This document shows, one piece after another, positions 25,980 to 33,495 of a DNA stretch of 40,740 bases. The DNA comes from an uncultured Magnetospirillum sp. (GTDB lineage: Bacteria > Pseudomonadota > Alphaproteobacteria > Rhodospirillales > Magnetospirillaceae). A program made the position numbers and the translations under genes. The stretch is from NCBI RefSeq assembly GCF_903853455.1, contig NZ_CAINTR010000009.1, positions 1 through 40,740 on the forward strand, given 5' to 3'. The notes beneath the pieces are model-generated. The model ran no database searches. It saw only the letters and a list, made by a program, of their open reading frames with translations, and was not told the origin of the DNA. The number at the start of each line of letters is the position of its first letter. The first letter of the stretch is position 1.

Positions 25980-27605
25980 TCAGGGTTCCCTGAAACTTTC
26001 ATCCAGCGCCCGGAAGATGGGATAGACGAAGTAGCTGATCACCCGGCGCGAGCCGATCTTGATCTCGGCGCTGACCGTCATGCCGGGAATCAGGCGGAAG
26101 TCGGCGGGAATATTGCGCAGGTCGCGGCCGGTGATGGACAGCCGGGCGCGATAGACCGAAACCTGCTGCCCGGACGGGCCGCTCTTGTCGGCCTTGAGCA
26201 CGTCGCCGCTGAGCACGTCCAGCCGCCCGGTCATGGCGCCATGGCGTTGATAGGGCAAGGCCTCCAGCTTGATCCGGGCGGTGTCGCCGGCCCGCAGCAG
26301 GGCGACGTCCTGCGGCTGGACCTCCACCTCGGCCTCCAGCGGCGCGTCCAGCGGCACCATGGTCACCATCTGCTCGGCCTGGCTGATGACCGAGCCCACC
26401 GAACGCGGCGCCACCTCCAGGACCACCGCATCGACCGGCGCGGTCATCTGGATCAGGCTGGAGCGGCGTTCGTGCTTCTTCAGCTCCTCGGCGACCTTGT
26501 CGCGTTCGCGCCGGACGGTTTGCAGCTCCTGGGCCACCTTGGACTGCTGCTCGCCCAGATAGGCCAGCCGCTTCTCGCGGGCGGAATTGAGCTTCTGCTG
26601 AAGCTGCTTGGCGGTGTTGGTCATGCGGTTGAGGTCGCGCTCGGCGGTGGCGCGCTGGCCCTGGGCCTCCAGCAGATGCAGCTTGGAGCCGGTCTCGGAA
26701 TCGTAGAGACGCTGGCGCATCTGCTCGACCTCGCGGGTGATGGCGGCGGTCTTCTCGGCGTCGCGCTGTTCGCGGCGATTGGTCTCCACCTCGGCGGTCA
26801 GGGCGGCGATCTCGGCATCCAGCGAGGCCAGGCTGCCCTGGGTCTCGGCGTCGTGCCGCTTCAGCATCTCGGCCTGCAGCGCGTTCTCGCGCGGATTGTC
26901 GGAAAAGCGGGCGGGATGGCTTTCGACCATTTCCGCTTCCAGCCGGACCAGCTGGGCGTCCAGGCTGGACAGGGATTCGCGGCTGGTGGCGGTGTCGGCC
27001 TCGGTGAAGGTGGCGTCCAGGGTCGCCAGAATGTCGCCCTTCCGCACCGGCTGGCCGACCCGCACATTGATGGAGCGGATGATGCCGGTCTCCAGCGGCT
27101 GCACCACGATCTTGTTGGAGGTGGTGACGAGACGGCCCTCGGCGGTCACCACCCGATCAATCTCGGCCAGCGAGGCCCAGGTGACGGTGAAGACGATCAG
27201 TCCGACGATGGTCATCAGCGTCCATTCGGCGGCGCGCGGCGTCGGGCGCTCCTCGATGGCGACGATGTCGGGCTGGAACTCCAGCAGGTCGTCGCGCCGC
27301 GCCGGCGCCCCGCTCCGCAGGCGCGACAGCATGCCCTGAGCAGCCGCGATCACCACCGACTGGCTGGCCGGCAGCGCCGGAGCGAGGCCTCGGCGGATCA
27401 GCCGGACCGTGCCCATGGCGGTGGCGGTGGTTTCCCACGCCCCCATGCCGTCGTCGCCGAGATCGGTGCCGGCGCGCAGCACCGCCAGCACCACCCCGGA
27501 CTTGGTCAGGCGCACCTCGCCGGCACTCACCGTCCAGGGGCCGCTGCGGGGCTCGCCCTCGCGGAACATGACGTCGCCGTCCTTGAACTCCATGCTGTCG
27601 CTCAT
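25980..27605 (-). CDS. HlyD family type I secretion adaptor with N-terminal cNMP-binding-like domain (541 aa)
   Basis: Periplasmic membrane-fusion protein linking the ABC transporter to an outer-membrane TolC-like channel. After a single membrane segment (about 125-150, TLMTIVGLIVFTVTWASLAEID) comes the beta/lipoyl part IVVQPLETGIIRSINVRVGQPVRKGDIL, a long coiled coil (about 190-370) and the C-terminal beta-barrel ending RVISYFVYPIFRALDESFREP. The first 60 or so residues are unusual: DGDVMFREGEP..AGEVRLTKSGVVLAVLRAGTDLGDDG resembles the start of a cyclic-nucleotide-binding/CRP beta-roll, in the cytoplasm. Start ATG 27605 overlaps the ABC gene stop by 4 nt. No TolC gene is in the window. Confidence 0.85.
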   Translation of the reverse strand: MSDSMEFKDGDVMFREGEPRSGPWTVSAGEVRLTKSGVVLAVLRAGTDLGDDGMGAWETTATAMGTVRLIRRGLAPALPASQSVVIAAAQGMLSRLRSGAPARRDDLLEFQPDIVAIEERPTPRAAEWTLMTIVGLIVFTVTWASLAEIDRVVTAEGRLVTTSNKIVVQPLETGIIRSINVRVGQPVRKGDILATLDATFTEADTATSRESLSSLDAQLVRLEAEMVESHPARFSDNPRENALQAEMLKRHDAETQGSLASLDAEIAALTAEVETNRREQRDAEKTAAITREVEQMRQRLYDSETGSKLHLLEAQGQRATAERDLNRMTNTAKQLQQKLNSAREKRLAYLGEQQSKVAQELQTVRRERDKVAEELKKHERRSSLIQMTAPVDAVVLEVAPRSVGSVISQAEQMVTMVPLDAPLEAEVEVQPQDVALLRAGDTARIKLEALPYQRHGAMTGRLDVLSGDVLKADKSGPSGQQVSVYRARLSITGRDLRNIPADFRLIPGMTVSAEIKIGSRRVISYFVYPIFRALDESFREP

Positions 27606-29776
27606 GGTGGCGGCGCCATGAAACGGGTCTGCTGGCCCCACAGATGCTGGTACAGCTCGGAGCGGCGCAGCAGCTCGTGGTGGTTGCCGGCATCGACGAT
27701 GCGGCCCTGGTCGAACACCAAGATGACGTCCGACGCGGTCAGGCTGGACAGCCGGTGCGACACGATCACCAGGGTGCGGCCCTTGGCGATATGGCTGAGA
27801 TTGTCCTGGACGATGGCCTCGCTCTCGGGGTCGAGCGCGCTGGTGGCCTCGTCGAAGATCATGATCAGCGGCTGCGGCAGCAGGGCGCGGGCGATGGACA
27901 GGCGCTGTTTCTGGCCGCCCGACAGGTTGGAGGCGTTTTCTTCCAGCAAGGTGTCGTAGCCCTGGGGCAGCCGGCTGATGAACTCCTCGGCGCCGGCCGA
28001 CTTGGCCGCCTGGGCGATCTCGGCGAAGCTGGAGCCCGGCTTGGAGACCGCGATGTTTTCCCGCACGCTGGCGCGGAACAGGAAGCTTTCCTGCACCACC
28101 ACCCCGATGGAGCGGCGCAGATGGGGCAGGTCGATCTCGCGGATGTCGTGGCCGTCGAAGCGGATCATGCCGTTCTGCGGCAGGTAGAGGCCTTGCAGCA
28201 GGCGGGTGAAGGTGGTCTTGCCGGACCCGGAACGGCCGACCACGCCCACCACCGAGCCTTGGGCGATCTTGACCGAGACATGGTCCAGCGCCGGCACCGC
28301 GCTGCCGGGATAGTAGAAGGAGACGTCCTCCAACTCGATATGGCCGGTGAGACGCGGCCGCAGATTGGCCACCGAGGATTCCTTCTCCGGCTTGCGGTTC
28401 ATCACCTCGCCCAGCATGCGGATGGACAGCGAGGTCTGCTGGAACTCGTTGATCACCGAGACCAGTTGCACCAACGGTCCGCTGACCCGGCCGGCCAGCA
28501 TCTGGATGGCCACCAGTTCGCCCACCGTCAGCTTGCCCTGGAACACGAACAGGGCGCCGAAGAACACCACCGCCACCGAGGACAGCTTGTCCAGCCCGTG
28601 CACCACCGCGTTGGTGCCGACCGAGATGCGCCCGACCGCGAAATGGCGGCCAATGGCCTGGGCGGTGCGGTCGTTCCACAGCTTGCGCCGCTCCGGCTCG
28701 ATGGCCAGGGCCTTGACCGTGCGCATGCCGTGGATGGTCTCCACCAGCATGGCCTGACGGTCGCCCTCGGCCTTGTACAACTGCTCCAGGTTGCGGCGGA
28801 ACACCGGCAGCACCAGGAAGATGGTCCCCGCCACCAGCCCGGCCAGCAACAGCACGATCGCCGCCATGGGCACGCTGTAGAACAGCAGGATGGGGATGAA
28901 GAACAGCAGCGCGGTGGAATCCAGCACGGTCATGAACAGCTTGCCGGTCATGAATTCGCGGATGGTCTCGGTCTGCTGCATGTGCTTGACCAGCACGCCG
29001 GCCGAGCTTTGCTCGAAGAAGTGCATGGGCAGCCGCATCAGATGCTCGAAGGTACGCGACGCCAGCCGCGCGTCGATCTTGTTGGTCGCCCACAGCAGCA
29101 TGTAATTGCGCAGGAAGCTCAGCGCGGTATCGAAGCCCAACGCCACCACCACGCCCACGCTCAGCACATAAAGCGTGGACAGGCTGTTATGGACCAGCAC
29201 CTTGTCGATGACGATCTGGAAGAAGAACGGCGTCGACAGCCCGATCAGGTGGAGGAACACCGCCGCCAGGGCCACATGGCCGAAGGTGCGCGACTGCTTC
29301 AGGATCTCGGGCACGAACCAGCGCAGCCCGAACGGCTGGTTGGGGTCGCGCAGGTCGTGATGACGCTTGAGCAGCAAAATGGTGCCGGCCCATACCTCGG
29401 CCAGCTTCTCGCGGGTGACGAAGATGAAGCCGGGCCGGTCGGCCAGGGGGTCGATGATGGCCAGTTCCAGCACGCCGTTCTCCTCGCGCATGCCGGAAAA
29501 GATGACGCCGTTGCCGTTGGCCAGCAGTCCCAGCACCGGAAAAGCACCGCCCAGCACCGCCAACTCGTCCCAGCTCACCGTGGTGACCTTGGCCTTCAGG
29601 CCGTTGTCCTGGGCCATGCGCGCCAACAGGTGATGGGGAATCGCCCCACCATCGAGGGCGAAGTCGTGGACCAGCCGCTCCGGCGTCAGGTCGACGCCGT
29701 GATGCCGCGCCAGCAGCGTCAGGCACTCGATGACGGTGGCGGGATTGTGGGCGGGATCGTGAGCGGGGTCGGACAT
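27602..29776 (-). CDS. type I secretion ABC transporter, HlyB-like with degenerate C39 domain (724 aa)
   Basis: Exports the substrate across the inner membrane using ATP. Order: N-terminal C39-like domain (about 10-130), six membrane segments (about 160-440), nucleotide-binding domain with Walker A GRSGSGKTT (about 512), signature LSGGQKQRLSIARALL (about 617), Walker B LIMIFDEATSALDPES and H-loop IVSHRLSS. The C39 domain lacks the DCG catalytic cysteine motif of processing peptidases, so it is a CLD-type docking domain as in HlyB and the substrate need not have a double-glycine leader. Start ATG 29776 directly follows the stop of the small gene upstream. Confidence 0.9.
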   Translation of the reverse strand: MSDPAHDPAHNPATVIECLTLLARHHGVDLTPERLVHDFALDGGAIPHHLLARMAQDNGLKAKVTTVSWDELAVLGGAFPVLGLLANGNGVIFSGMREENGVLELAIIDPLADRPGFIFVTREKLAEVWAGTILLLKRHHDLRDPNQPFGLRWFVPEILKQSRTFGHVALAAVFLHLIGLSTPFFFQIVIDKVLVHNSLSTLYVLSVGVVVALGFDTALSFLRNYMLLWATNKIDARLASRTFEHLMRLPMHFFEQSSAGVLVKHMQQTETIREFMTGKLFMTVLDSTALLFFIPILLFYSVPMAAIVLLLAGLVAGTIFLVLPVFRRNLEQLYKAEGDRQAMLVETIHGMRTVKALAIEPERRKLWNDRTAQAIGRHFAVGRISVGTNAVVHGLDKLSSVAVVFFGALFVFQGKLTVGELVAIQMLAGRVSGPLVQLVSVINEFQQTSLSIRMLGEVMNRKPEKESSVANLRPRLTGHIELEDVSFYYPGSAVPALDHVSVKIAQGSVVGVVGRSGSGKTTFTRLLQGLYLPQNGMIRFDGHDIREIDLPHLRRSIGVVVQESFLFRASVRENIAVSKPGSSFAEIAQAAKSAGAEEFISRLPQGYDTLLEENASNLSGGQKQRLSIARALLPQPLIMIFDEATSALDPESEAIVQDNLSHIAKGRTLVIVSHRLSSLTASDVILVFDQGRIVDAGNHHELLRRSELYQHLWGQQTRFMAPPP

Positions 29777-30055
29777 TCAGCGGAAATTCGGCGATTGCGG
29801 CGGGCGCGCTTCGGCGGCGACGGGGCTCTCGGGCCGGGGCGCGGGCGGGCGGGTGGCGGTCAGCGTCTCGGCCAGTTCGGTCATGGTGACCATGGCGGCG
29901 AGGAAACCCTGGATCGGCATGATCACCCGCTGGCATGTCTCGGCGCGCCCGTTGGGCTCGCCCGTGACCGCTTGCCGCGACGTCAGGTCGATCCGCACCA
30001 AGCCGGCGCTGATGCCGACCCCCCCGATGACGTCGACGTAAATTTCGTCAGTCAT
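29777..30055 (-). CDS. small conserved-looking protein heading the secretion operon (92 aa)
   Basis: I cannot name this protein. It begins MTDEIYVDVIGGVGISAGLVRIDL, short beta strands with alternating hydrophobics, then a single cysteine (ETCQRVIMPIQGF), a predicted helix (LAAMVTMTELAETLTA) and a proline-rich tail. No signal peptide or membrane span. ATG 30055 has AAGGA about 7 nt upstream and is better than the upstream frame start. Its stop abuts the ABC transporter ATG with no gap, so it is probably made in step with the transporter. It may be a cytoplasmic partner of the secretion machine; that is inference from position. Confidence 0.65.
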   Translation of the reverse strand: MTDEIYVDVIGGVGISAGLVRIDLTSRQAVTGEPNGRAETCQRVIMPIQGFLAAMVTMTELAETLTATRPPAPRPESPVAAEARPPQSPNFR

Positions 30056-30221
30056 GCGATCCTTCCCGTTGCGCACCGCCCTCCCAGACTCCCCCGAGGC
30101 AGCGGCAGCCGATGGTGTCTCACTCCTTCTCGCCGGTCAACCGCCCCGATGGCGACACCGTCGCCGTCATCGTATAAAGAGTCCGAGAGATCAACCTTGG
30201 GACCGTCCGGAGTATGTCAGC

Positions 30222-30929
30222 GTGAAGATCGGCTTCATTCAATCGGTCGGGCTTGGCGACATCATCATCGCCCTGCCCATCGCCAAGCATTTCGCCGCGC
30301 AGGGACACGAGGTCATCTGGCCGATCTCGAACCGCTACATTTCCAATTTCGCCACGGCGACCCCCTATGTGGACTTCGTCCCCATGGAGGAAAACGACGA
30401 TCTGAGGTGGTATTTCGAGCAGCCGCTGGAGATCCTGCGATCCCGCGGCTGCCAGGGCATCCTGCCGCTCTACAGCGCGCTGAAGGTCCCCGACTACCCG
30501 GCCAACCGCGCCCTGGCGTCGATCCTGAAATTCGACGAGTACAAATACGCCGTCGCCCAGGTGCCGTTCCGCGAGAAGTGGAATCTGGACATCGTGCGCG
30601 ACCGCCGGCGCGAGGAGGCCCTGTTCCAATCGCTGGTGACGTCGAAGCGCTATGCCGTCTGCCATCTCCAGGGCAGCTCGGCGCGGGCCGATCTCGCCAT
30701 GGACGCCATCGCCGCCGGCTACGATCAGGTGATCGAGATCACCGACCGCACCGACTGCCTGTTCGACTGGCTGACGGTCATCGAGAAGGCGTCGCTGCTG
30801 ATCATGATCGACAGTTGCTTCGCCAATCTGGTCGACCAGTTGGGCATCCCGGTCGAGAAATGCTTCGTCCGACGCTCGGAAATGTCGCGGACGCCGGTTC
30901 TCGCCAGCGGCTGGAAGATCCTAGGCTGA
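30222..30929 (+). CDS. GT9-like (heptosyltransferase-fold) glycosyltransferase, putative (235 aa)
   Basis: Starts with GTG at 30222 (VKIGFIQSVGLGDIIIALPIAKHF), the N-terminal Rossmann motif typical of ADP-heptose:LPS heptosyltransferase-family proteins. The C-terminal part has IEKASLLIMIDSCFANLVDQLGIP, equivalent to the donor-site region of GT9. It is about 100 residues shorter than true heptosyltransferases, so it may act on another glycan or be divergent. The in-frame extension upstream is low-quality and crosses the promoter region. It is divergent from the secretion operon and its last 9 nt overlap the convergent gene at 30921-31226. Confidence 0.6.
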   Translation: MKIGFIQSVGLGDIIIALPIAKHFAAQGHEVIWPISNRYISNFATATPYVDFVPMEENDDLRWYFEQPLEILRSRGCQGILPLYSALKVPDYPANRALASILKFDEYKYAVAQVPFREKWNLDIVRDRRREEALFQSLVTSKRYAVCHLQGSSARADLAMDAIAAGYDQVIEITDRTDCLFDWLTVIEKASLLIMIDSCFANLVDQLGIPVEKCFVRRSEMSRTPVLASGWKILG

Positions 30930-31226
30930 AACAGCCCCGCGCCGCAGGGCGAGCATCTTCTCGCGGGTGTCGTCGGGGATGCCCCATTGGTTGACGTGGA
31001 GACCGGGCGGCAGGTCGTCGCCCAGATGCTCGTTCACCAGATTGTGGATCAGGTCGAGTTCGCCCTCGGCGATGCAGTGATTGATGTGCAGGAAGATCTG
31101 CAGCCTCTGGCGCAGATAGTCCAGACCGTCATGGGCCTCCAGATAATGGTAGACCCTCTCGAAGCGCGCGAAATCCGACGGAACCCAGCAATTCACCCGC
31201 TTGTCGCAGCTTTGGCAGATCTGCAT
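30921..31226 (-). CDS. small CxxC protein of unknown function (101 aa)
   Basis: Not recognised. It begins MQICQSCDKRVNCWVPSDF, so C-x2-C-x5-C close to the N-terminus, possibly a zinc or redox site with a later Cys (HINHC). The rest is helical with histidines (YHYLEAHDGLDYLRQRLQIFLHINH). Start at ATG 31226 has an excellent GGGGAGG ribosome binding site. The 3' end overlaps the convergent GT9-like gene by 9 nt. No link to neighbours can be shown. Confidence 0.65.
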   Translation of the reverse strand: MQICQSCDKRVNCWVPSDFARFERVYHYLEAHDGLDYLRQRLQIFLHINHCIAEGELDLIHNLVNEHLGDDLPPGLHVNQWGIPDDTREKMLALRRGAVSA

Positions 31227-31384
31227 GTCCACCTCCCCACTCTAGGCGGAAAGTATTACATCGTCCGGCTGGGATTGCCACTCCCATCGCCCGTGGGCGA
31301 CGAATGGCTGGGCTGCGCTTTTTAAATCCCCTCCCCCCGTTCGAGCCCTGGCCGGACCAGCGATTTCGCGGCCGCAAAATCCCT

Positions 31385-31413
31385 TTGCGAAGCCGGGATG
31401 TTGGCGCTATAAG
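31385..31413 (+). promoter_or_regulatory. sigma-70 promoter of tRNA-Pro
   Basis: TTGCGA (31385-31390) and TATAAG (31408-31413) are 17 nt apart and end 18 nt before the tRNA start at 31432. Confidence 0.65.
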
Positions 31414-31431
31414 AAGCGCCTCGCAGGCGAC

Positions 31432-31508
31432 CGGAGTGTAGCTCAGCCTGGTAGAGCACTGTCTTCGGGAGGCAGGGGCCGGAGGTTCGAATCCTCTCAC
31501 TCCGACCA
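31432..31508 (+). tRNA. tRNA-Pro(CGG)
   Basis: Complete cloverleaf: acceptor CGGAGTG/CACTCCG, D-stem GCTC/GAGC, anticodon stem CTGTC/GGCAG with loop TTCGGGA (anticodon CGG at 31497-minus-region equivalent 31466-31468), variable GGGCC, T-arm GGAGG-TTCGAAT-CCTCT, discriminator A and encoded CCA at 31506-31508. The integrase of the element to the right is encoded just downstream, so this gene is the probable integration target and its 3' end the attachment core. Confidence 0.97.
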
Positions 31509-31510
31509 AT

Positions 31511-31545
31511 AAAGGCCAGTCAATCCATCGGGTTGACTGGCCTTT
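31511..31545 (+). terminator. terminator after tRNA-Pro
   Basis: Perfect 13-bp stem, arms AAAGGCCAGTCAA (31511-31523) and TTGACTGGCCTTT (31533-31545), 9-nt loop, followed by ACCTTTTC. It can also terminate the integrase transcript from the other side, since the stem starts with AAA/TTT on both strands. Confidence 0.85.
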
Positions 31546-31591
31546 ACCTTTTCGGGGGACAGTTCCCTACGGTGCATTTGAACCCGCCGCC

Positions 31592-32623
31592 CTACCATTT
31601 CAACGCCTCGCTGGCCTTGCGGAGGTGGGTGGGGCTATACCGGGCATAGACCCGCTCGGTGATAGCCGTGTTGCTGTGGCCGAGGTACTGGGCGACCTCG
31701 GACATGGGGATGCCGTCCTCGACCATCCAGACAGCCGCCGTGTGCCGCAGCACATGCGGGGTCACATCAGGCCCCAAGCCCGCCTTGGTGGCGGCGCTGG
31801 TGAAGCCCCGCTTCACGTTCTTGATGGCCTTACCCGCCCATTCGACGACATGATCCGACATGGCAGCCTTCTTGGCCTTCACCAATTCGGTCCGGGCCTG
31901 ATCGTTCATGGGGATGGTCGCCCGTCCCTTCACCCGTCTGGTGCCGTCTCCGAGCCGGATGATGCCCCGCTCGAAGTCCACCCGGTCCCAGGTCAGTTGC
32001 AGGATGGCTTCCTTCCTGCCCCCGGTGGTCAAGGCCAGGATGATGAACAACCGGATATGGTTGCCCACGTCCTCAACAGCATCGGCCCTCTGGTTCCCAT
32101 TGGACGCCTCCAGCAGCAGCCGGAACTCTGCATGGGTCAGATGTCGATCCCGAGGGGGCGGCGCTGGTGGAAGCTCGATAGCCTCGAACAGGTGGTCCGC
32201 GCCTTTCGGTCGCGCCCATCGCAGCCCAGCCCGCAGGCAGGACAGCTCCTTGCGGACGGTGCCGTCCTGAATGCCCTTTGCCCGCCGTGCCGCCATGTAC
32301 GCGCGGCACTTCTCCCGGTCGATGTGCTCGGGCAGCAGATGGCCGAAATGGGGCTCCAACGGCTTCCAGGCGTATCGGAGCCGGGCGGGGGTAATGGCGG
32401 TGGCATCCTTATCAGTGAAGTAGGTCTCCATCAGGTCGCCGACCGTCTTCCCGGCCTGTGTCTTGACGCCTTTTCGGTATTCCTCCAGCGCCCTCAGGGC
32501 ATCGCCACGACCAACGGTGCAGGCGAGCCGGAGCGACCGGCGCTGGGTGCCTTGCTCGGGGTCGCGCCATTGGGCGACCCAGTATCCTCGGTATTGCCCG
32601 AGGCGGATTTCATCAGGTTGCAT
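31592..32623 (-). CDS. int: phage-type tyrosine integrase (343 aa)
   Basis: Catalyses site-specific integration, presumably at the adjacent tRNA-Pro. Catalytic residues of the family are seen: Arg in TTGGRKEAILQLTW (about 202), HVLRH (about 290), GHSNTAITERVYARY with the nucleophilic Tyr at about 324. N-terminal AP2-like/arm-binding and SAM-like core-binding regions precede (CRAYMAARRAKGIQDGTVRKELSCLRAGLRWA). Start at ATG 32623 has GGAGGAA upstream, inside the excisionase gene. The gene points toward the tRNA, the usual orientation for tRNA-integrated elements. Confidence 0.95.
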   Translation of the reverse strand: MQPDEIRLGQYRGYWVAQWRDPEQGTQRRSLRLACTVGRGDALRALEEYRKGVKTQAGKTVGDLMETYFTDKDATAITPARLRYAWKPLEPHFGHLLPEHIDREKCRAYMAARRAKGIQDGTVRKELSCLRAGLRWARPKGADHLFEAIELPPAPPPRDRHLTHAEFRLLLEASNGNQRADAVEDVGNHIRLFIILALTTGGRKEAILQLTWDRVDFERGIIRLGDGTRRVKGRATIPMNDQARTELVKAKKAAMSDHVVEWAGKAIKNVKRGFTSAATKAGLGPDVTPHVLRHTAAVWMVEDGIPMSEVAQYLGHSNTAITERVYARYSPTHLRKASEALKW

Positions 32624-32772
32624 TCGTGTTCCTCCACAATGTGATACGGGATGCGAATAAGGTTTCCGACCCTGAAATGGTGAAGATCACCAAGTTCAAT
32701 CAGGTGCCGAATATGCCGTTCGCTGCATCCCCAGCGAGCGGACAAGGTCTTTGGGGTGAATGGGGTTGCCAT
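32494..32772 (-). CDS. excisionase-like HTH protein (92 aa)
   Basis: Residues 8-50 form a MerR/Xis-type HTH: TLSARWGCSERHIRHLIELGDL followed by FRVGNLIRIPYHIVEEHE. The tail is rich in Ser, Pro and Gly and overlaps the integrase gene by 130 nt in another frame. I choose ATG 32772, which has AAGGTGA 8 nt upstream; a GTG at 32784 is inside that sequence region. By context it is the element's recombination directionality factor. Whether the overlapping tail is needed is unknown. Confidence 0.75.
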   Translation of the reverse strand: MATPFTPKTLSARWGCSERHIRHLIELGDLHHFRVGNLIRIPYHIVEEHECNLMKSASGNTEDTGSPNGATPSKAPSAGRSGSPAPLVVAMP

Positions 32773-32859
32773 TGCTGTTGTCACCTTGGCTATAGCCGAT
32801 GACGGACTATGCCATGGTGAGAGCTGTTCTGTTGCTCATGGTCCTAGGACCGATTTTCC

Positions 32860-33360
32860 CTAGGCCACCAACTGATCCACGGTCAAGTCCATGACAGTGG
32901 CGACCCGTTCCAAGACGGAAAGCCCCACATCCAGGGTGCCGCGTTCCAGTTGGATGGCCTTCCCCCGGCTGAGGCCGACGACCTCCCCGGCCTCGGTCCA
33001 ATCCAAGTCGTTGGTGACGGCCCGCCAGACCCCGAAACGGCGACCGATCCGCAATGCGGTCTGGCTGACAATGACCTCGTCAACCGCAGGCGGCGGGCCG
33101 GGCCTTGACCGCTGGAGCGGAACCCCGGCCTTCTTGGCTATTTTGTAGATCCGCGAGAGGCCAACCCCCTCCCGCCGGGCGACTGTCGATGCGCTCTCCC
33201 CGCCGACCAGGGCGGCGATGACACGGGCCGCGCGAGGTGAGGGTTCAGCGGGAGCGGCCCGAAACACACCCAGCCCGGCCTCCCCGCCAACTTGGCGGAC
33301 CCAATGGGCTGTAACACCCTCCCGATCAGCGGTGGCGCTGGTGGACTCTCCGGACTCCAC
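32860..33360 (-). CDS. HTH regulator with two repeated HTH units and a Cro/CI-type domain (166 aa)
   Basis: Two homologous HTH-like segments follow each other: GESTSATADREGVTAHWVRQ near the start and GESASTVARREGVGLSRIYK about 50 residues later. The C-terminal half is an XRE/Cro-type HTH (RFGVWRAVTNDLDWTEAGE, GLSRGKAIQLERGTL, LERVATVMDLTVDQL). Likely the element's repressor. The start is uncertain: GTG 33360 has no good ribosome site. An ATG at 33390, with GGAGAG upstream, is in frame but runs into a TGA after five codons (MPRKA), so either the short frame is a leader or the gene has an early nonsense codon. Confidence 0.7.
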   Translation of the reverse strand: MESGESTSATADREGVTAHWVRQVGGEAGLGVFRAAPAEPSPRAARVIAALVGGESASTVARREGVGLSRIYKIAKKAGVPLQRSRPGPPPAVDEVIVSQTALRIGRRFGVWRAVTNDLDWTEAGEVVGLSRGKAIQLERGTLDVGLSVLERVATVMDLTVDQLVA

Positions 33361-33410
33361 GGGGGCGAGTATTCAGGCTTTGCGTGGCATGGGGGTAGCT
33401 CTCCAATGAA

Positions 33411-33440
33411 AAGGCCCCTGGTGGACTCGCCAGGGGCCTT
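33411..33440 (-). terminator. terminator of the Mrr-like gene
   Basis: Perfect 11-bp stem (33411-33421 with 33430-33440, AAGGCCCCTGG arms), extendable inwards, followed on the minus strand by TTTTC. It lies 55 nt after the stop of the 33496-34476 gene. Confidence 0.85.
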
Positions 33441-33495
33441 GGTGGGGGTCGTCCAGAATTGGATGCCCTGGGGTCGATCTTGTCGGCGCAGACGG

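Noticed and set aside
31129-31509. Open frame with GFEPPAPASRRQCSTRLSYTPV-like start on the minus strand
   Set aside because: It is the antisense of the tRNA-Pro T-arm and neighbours, a well-known artefact, not a gene.
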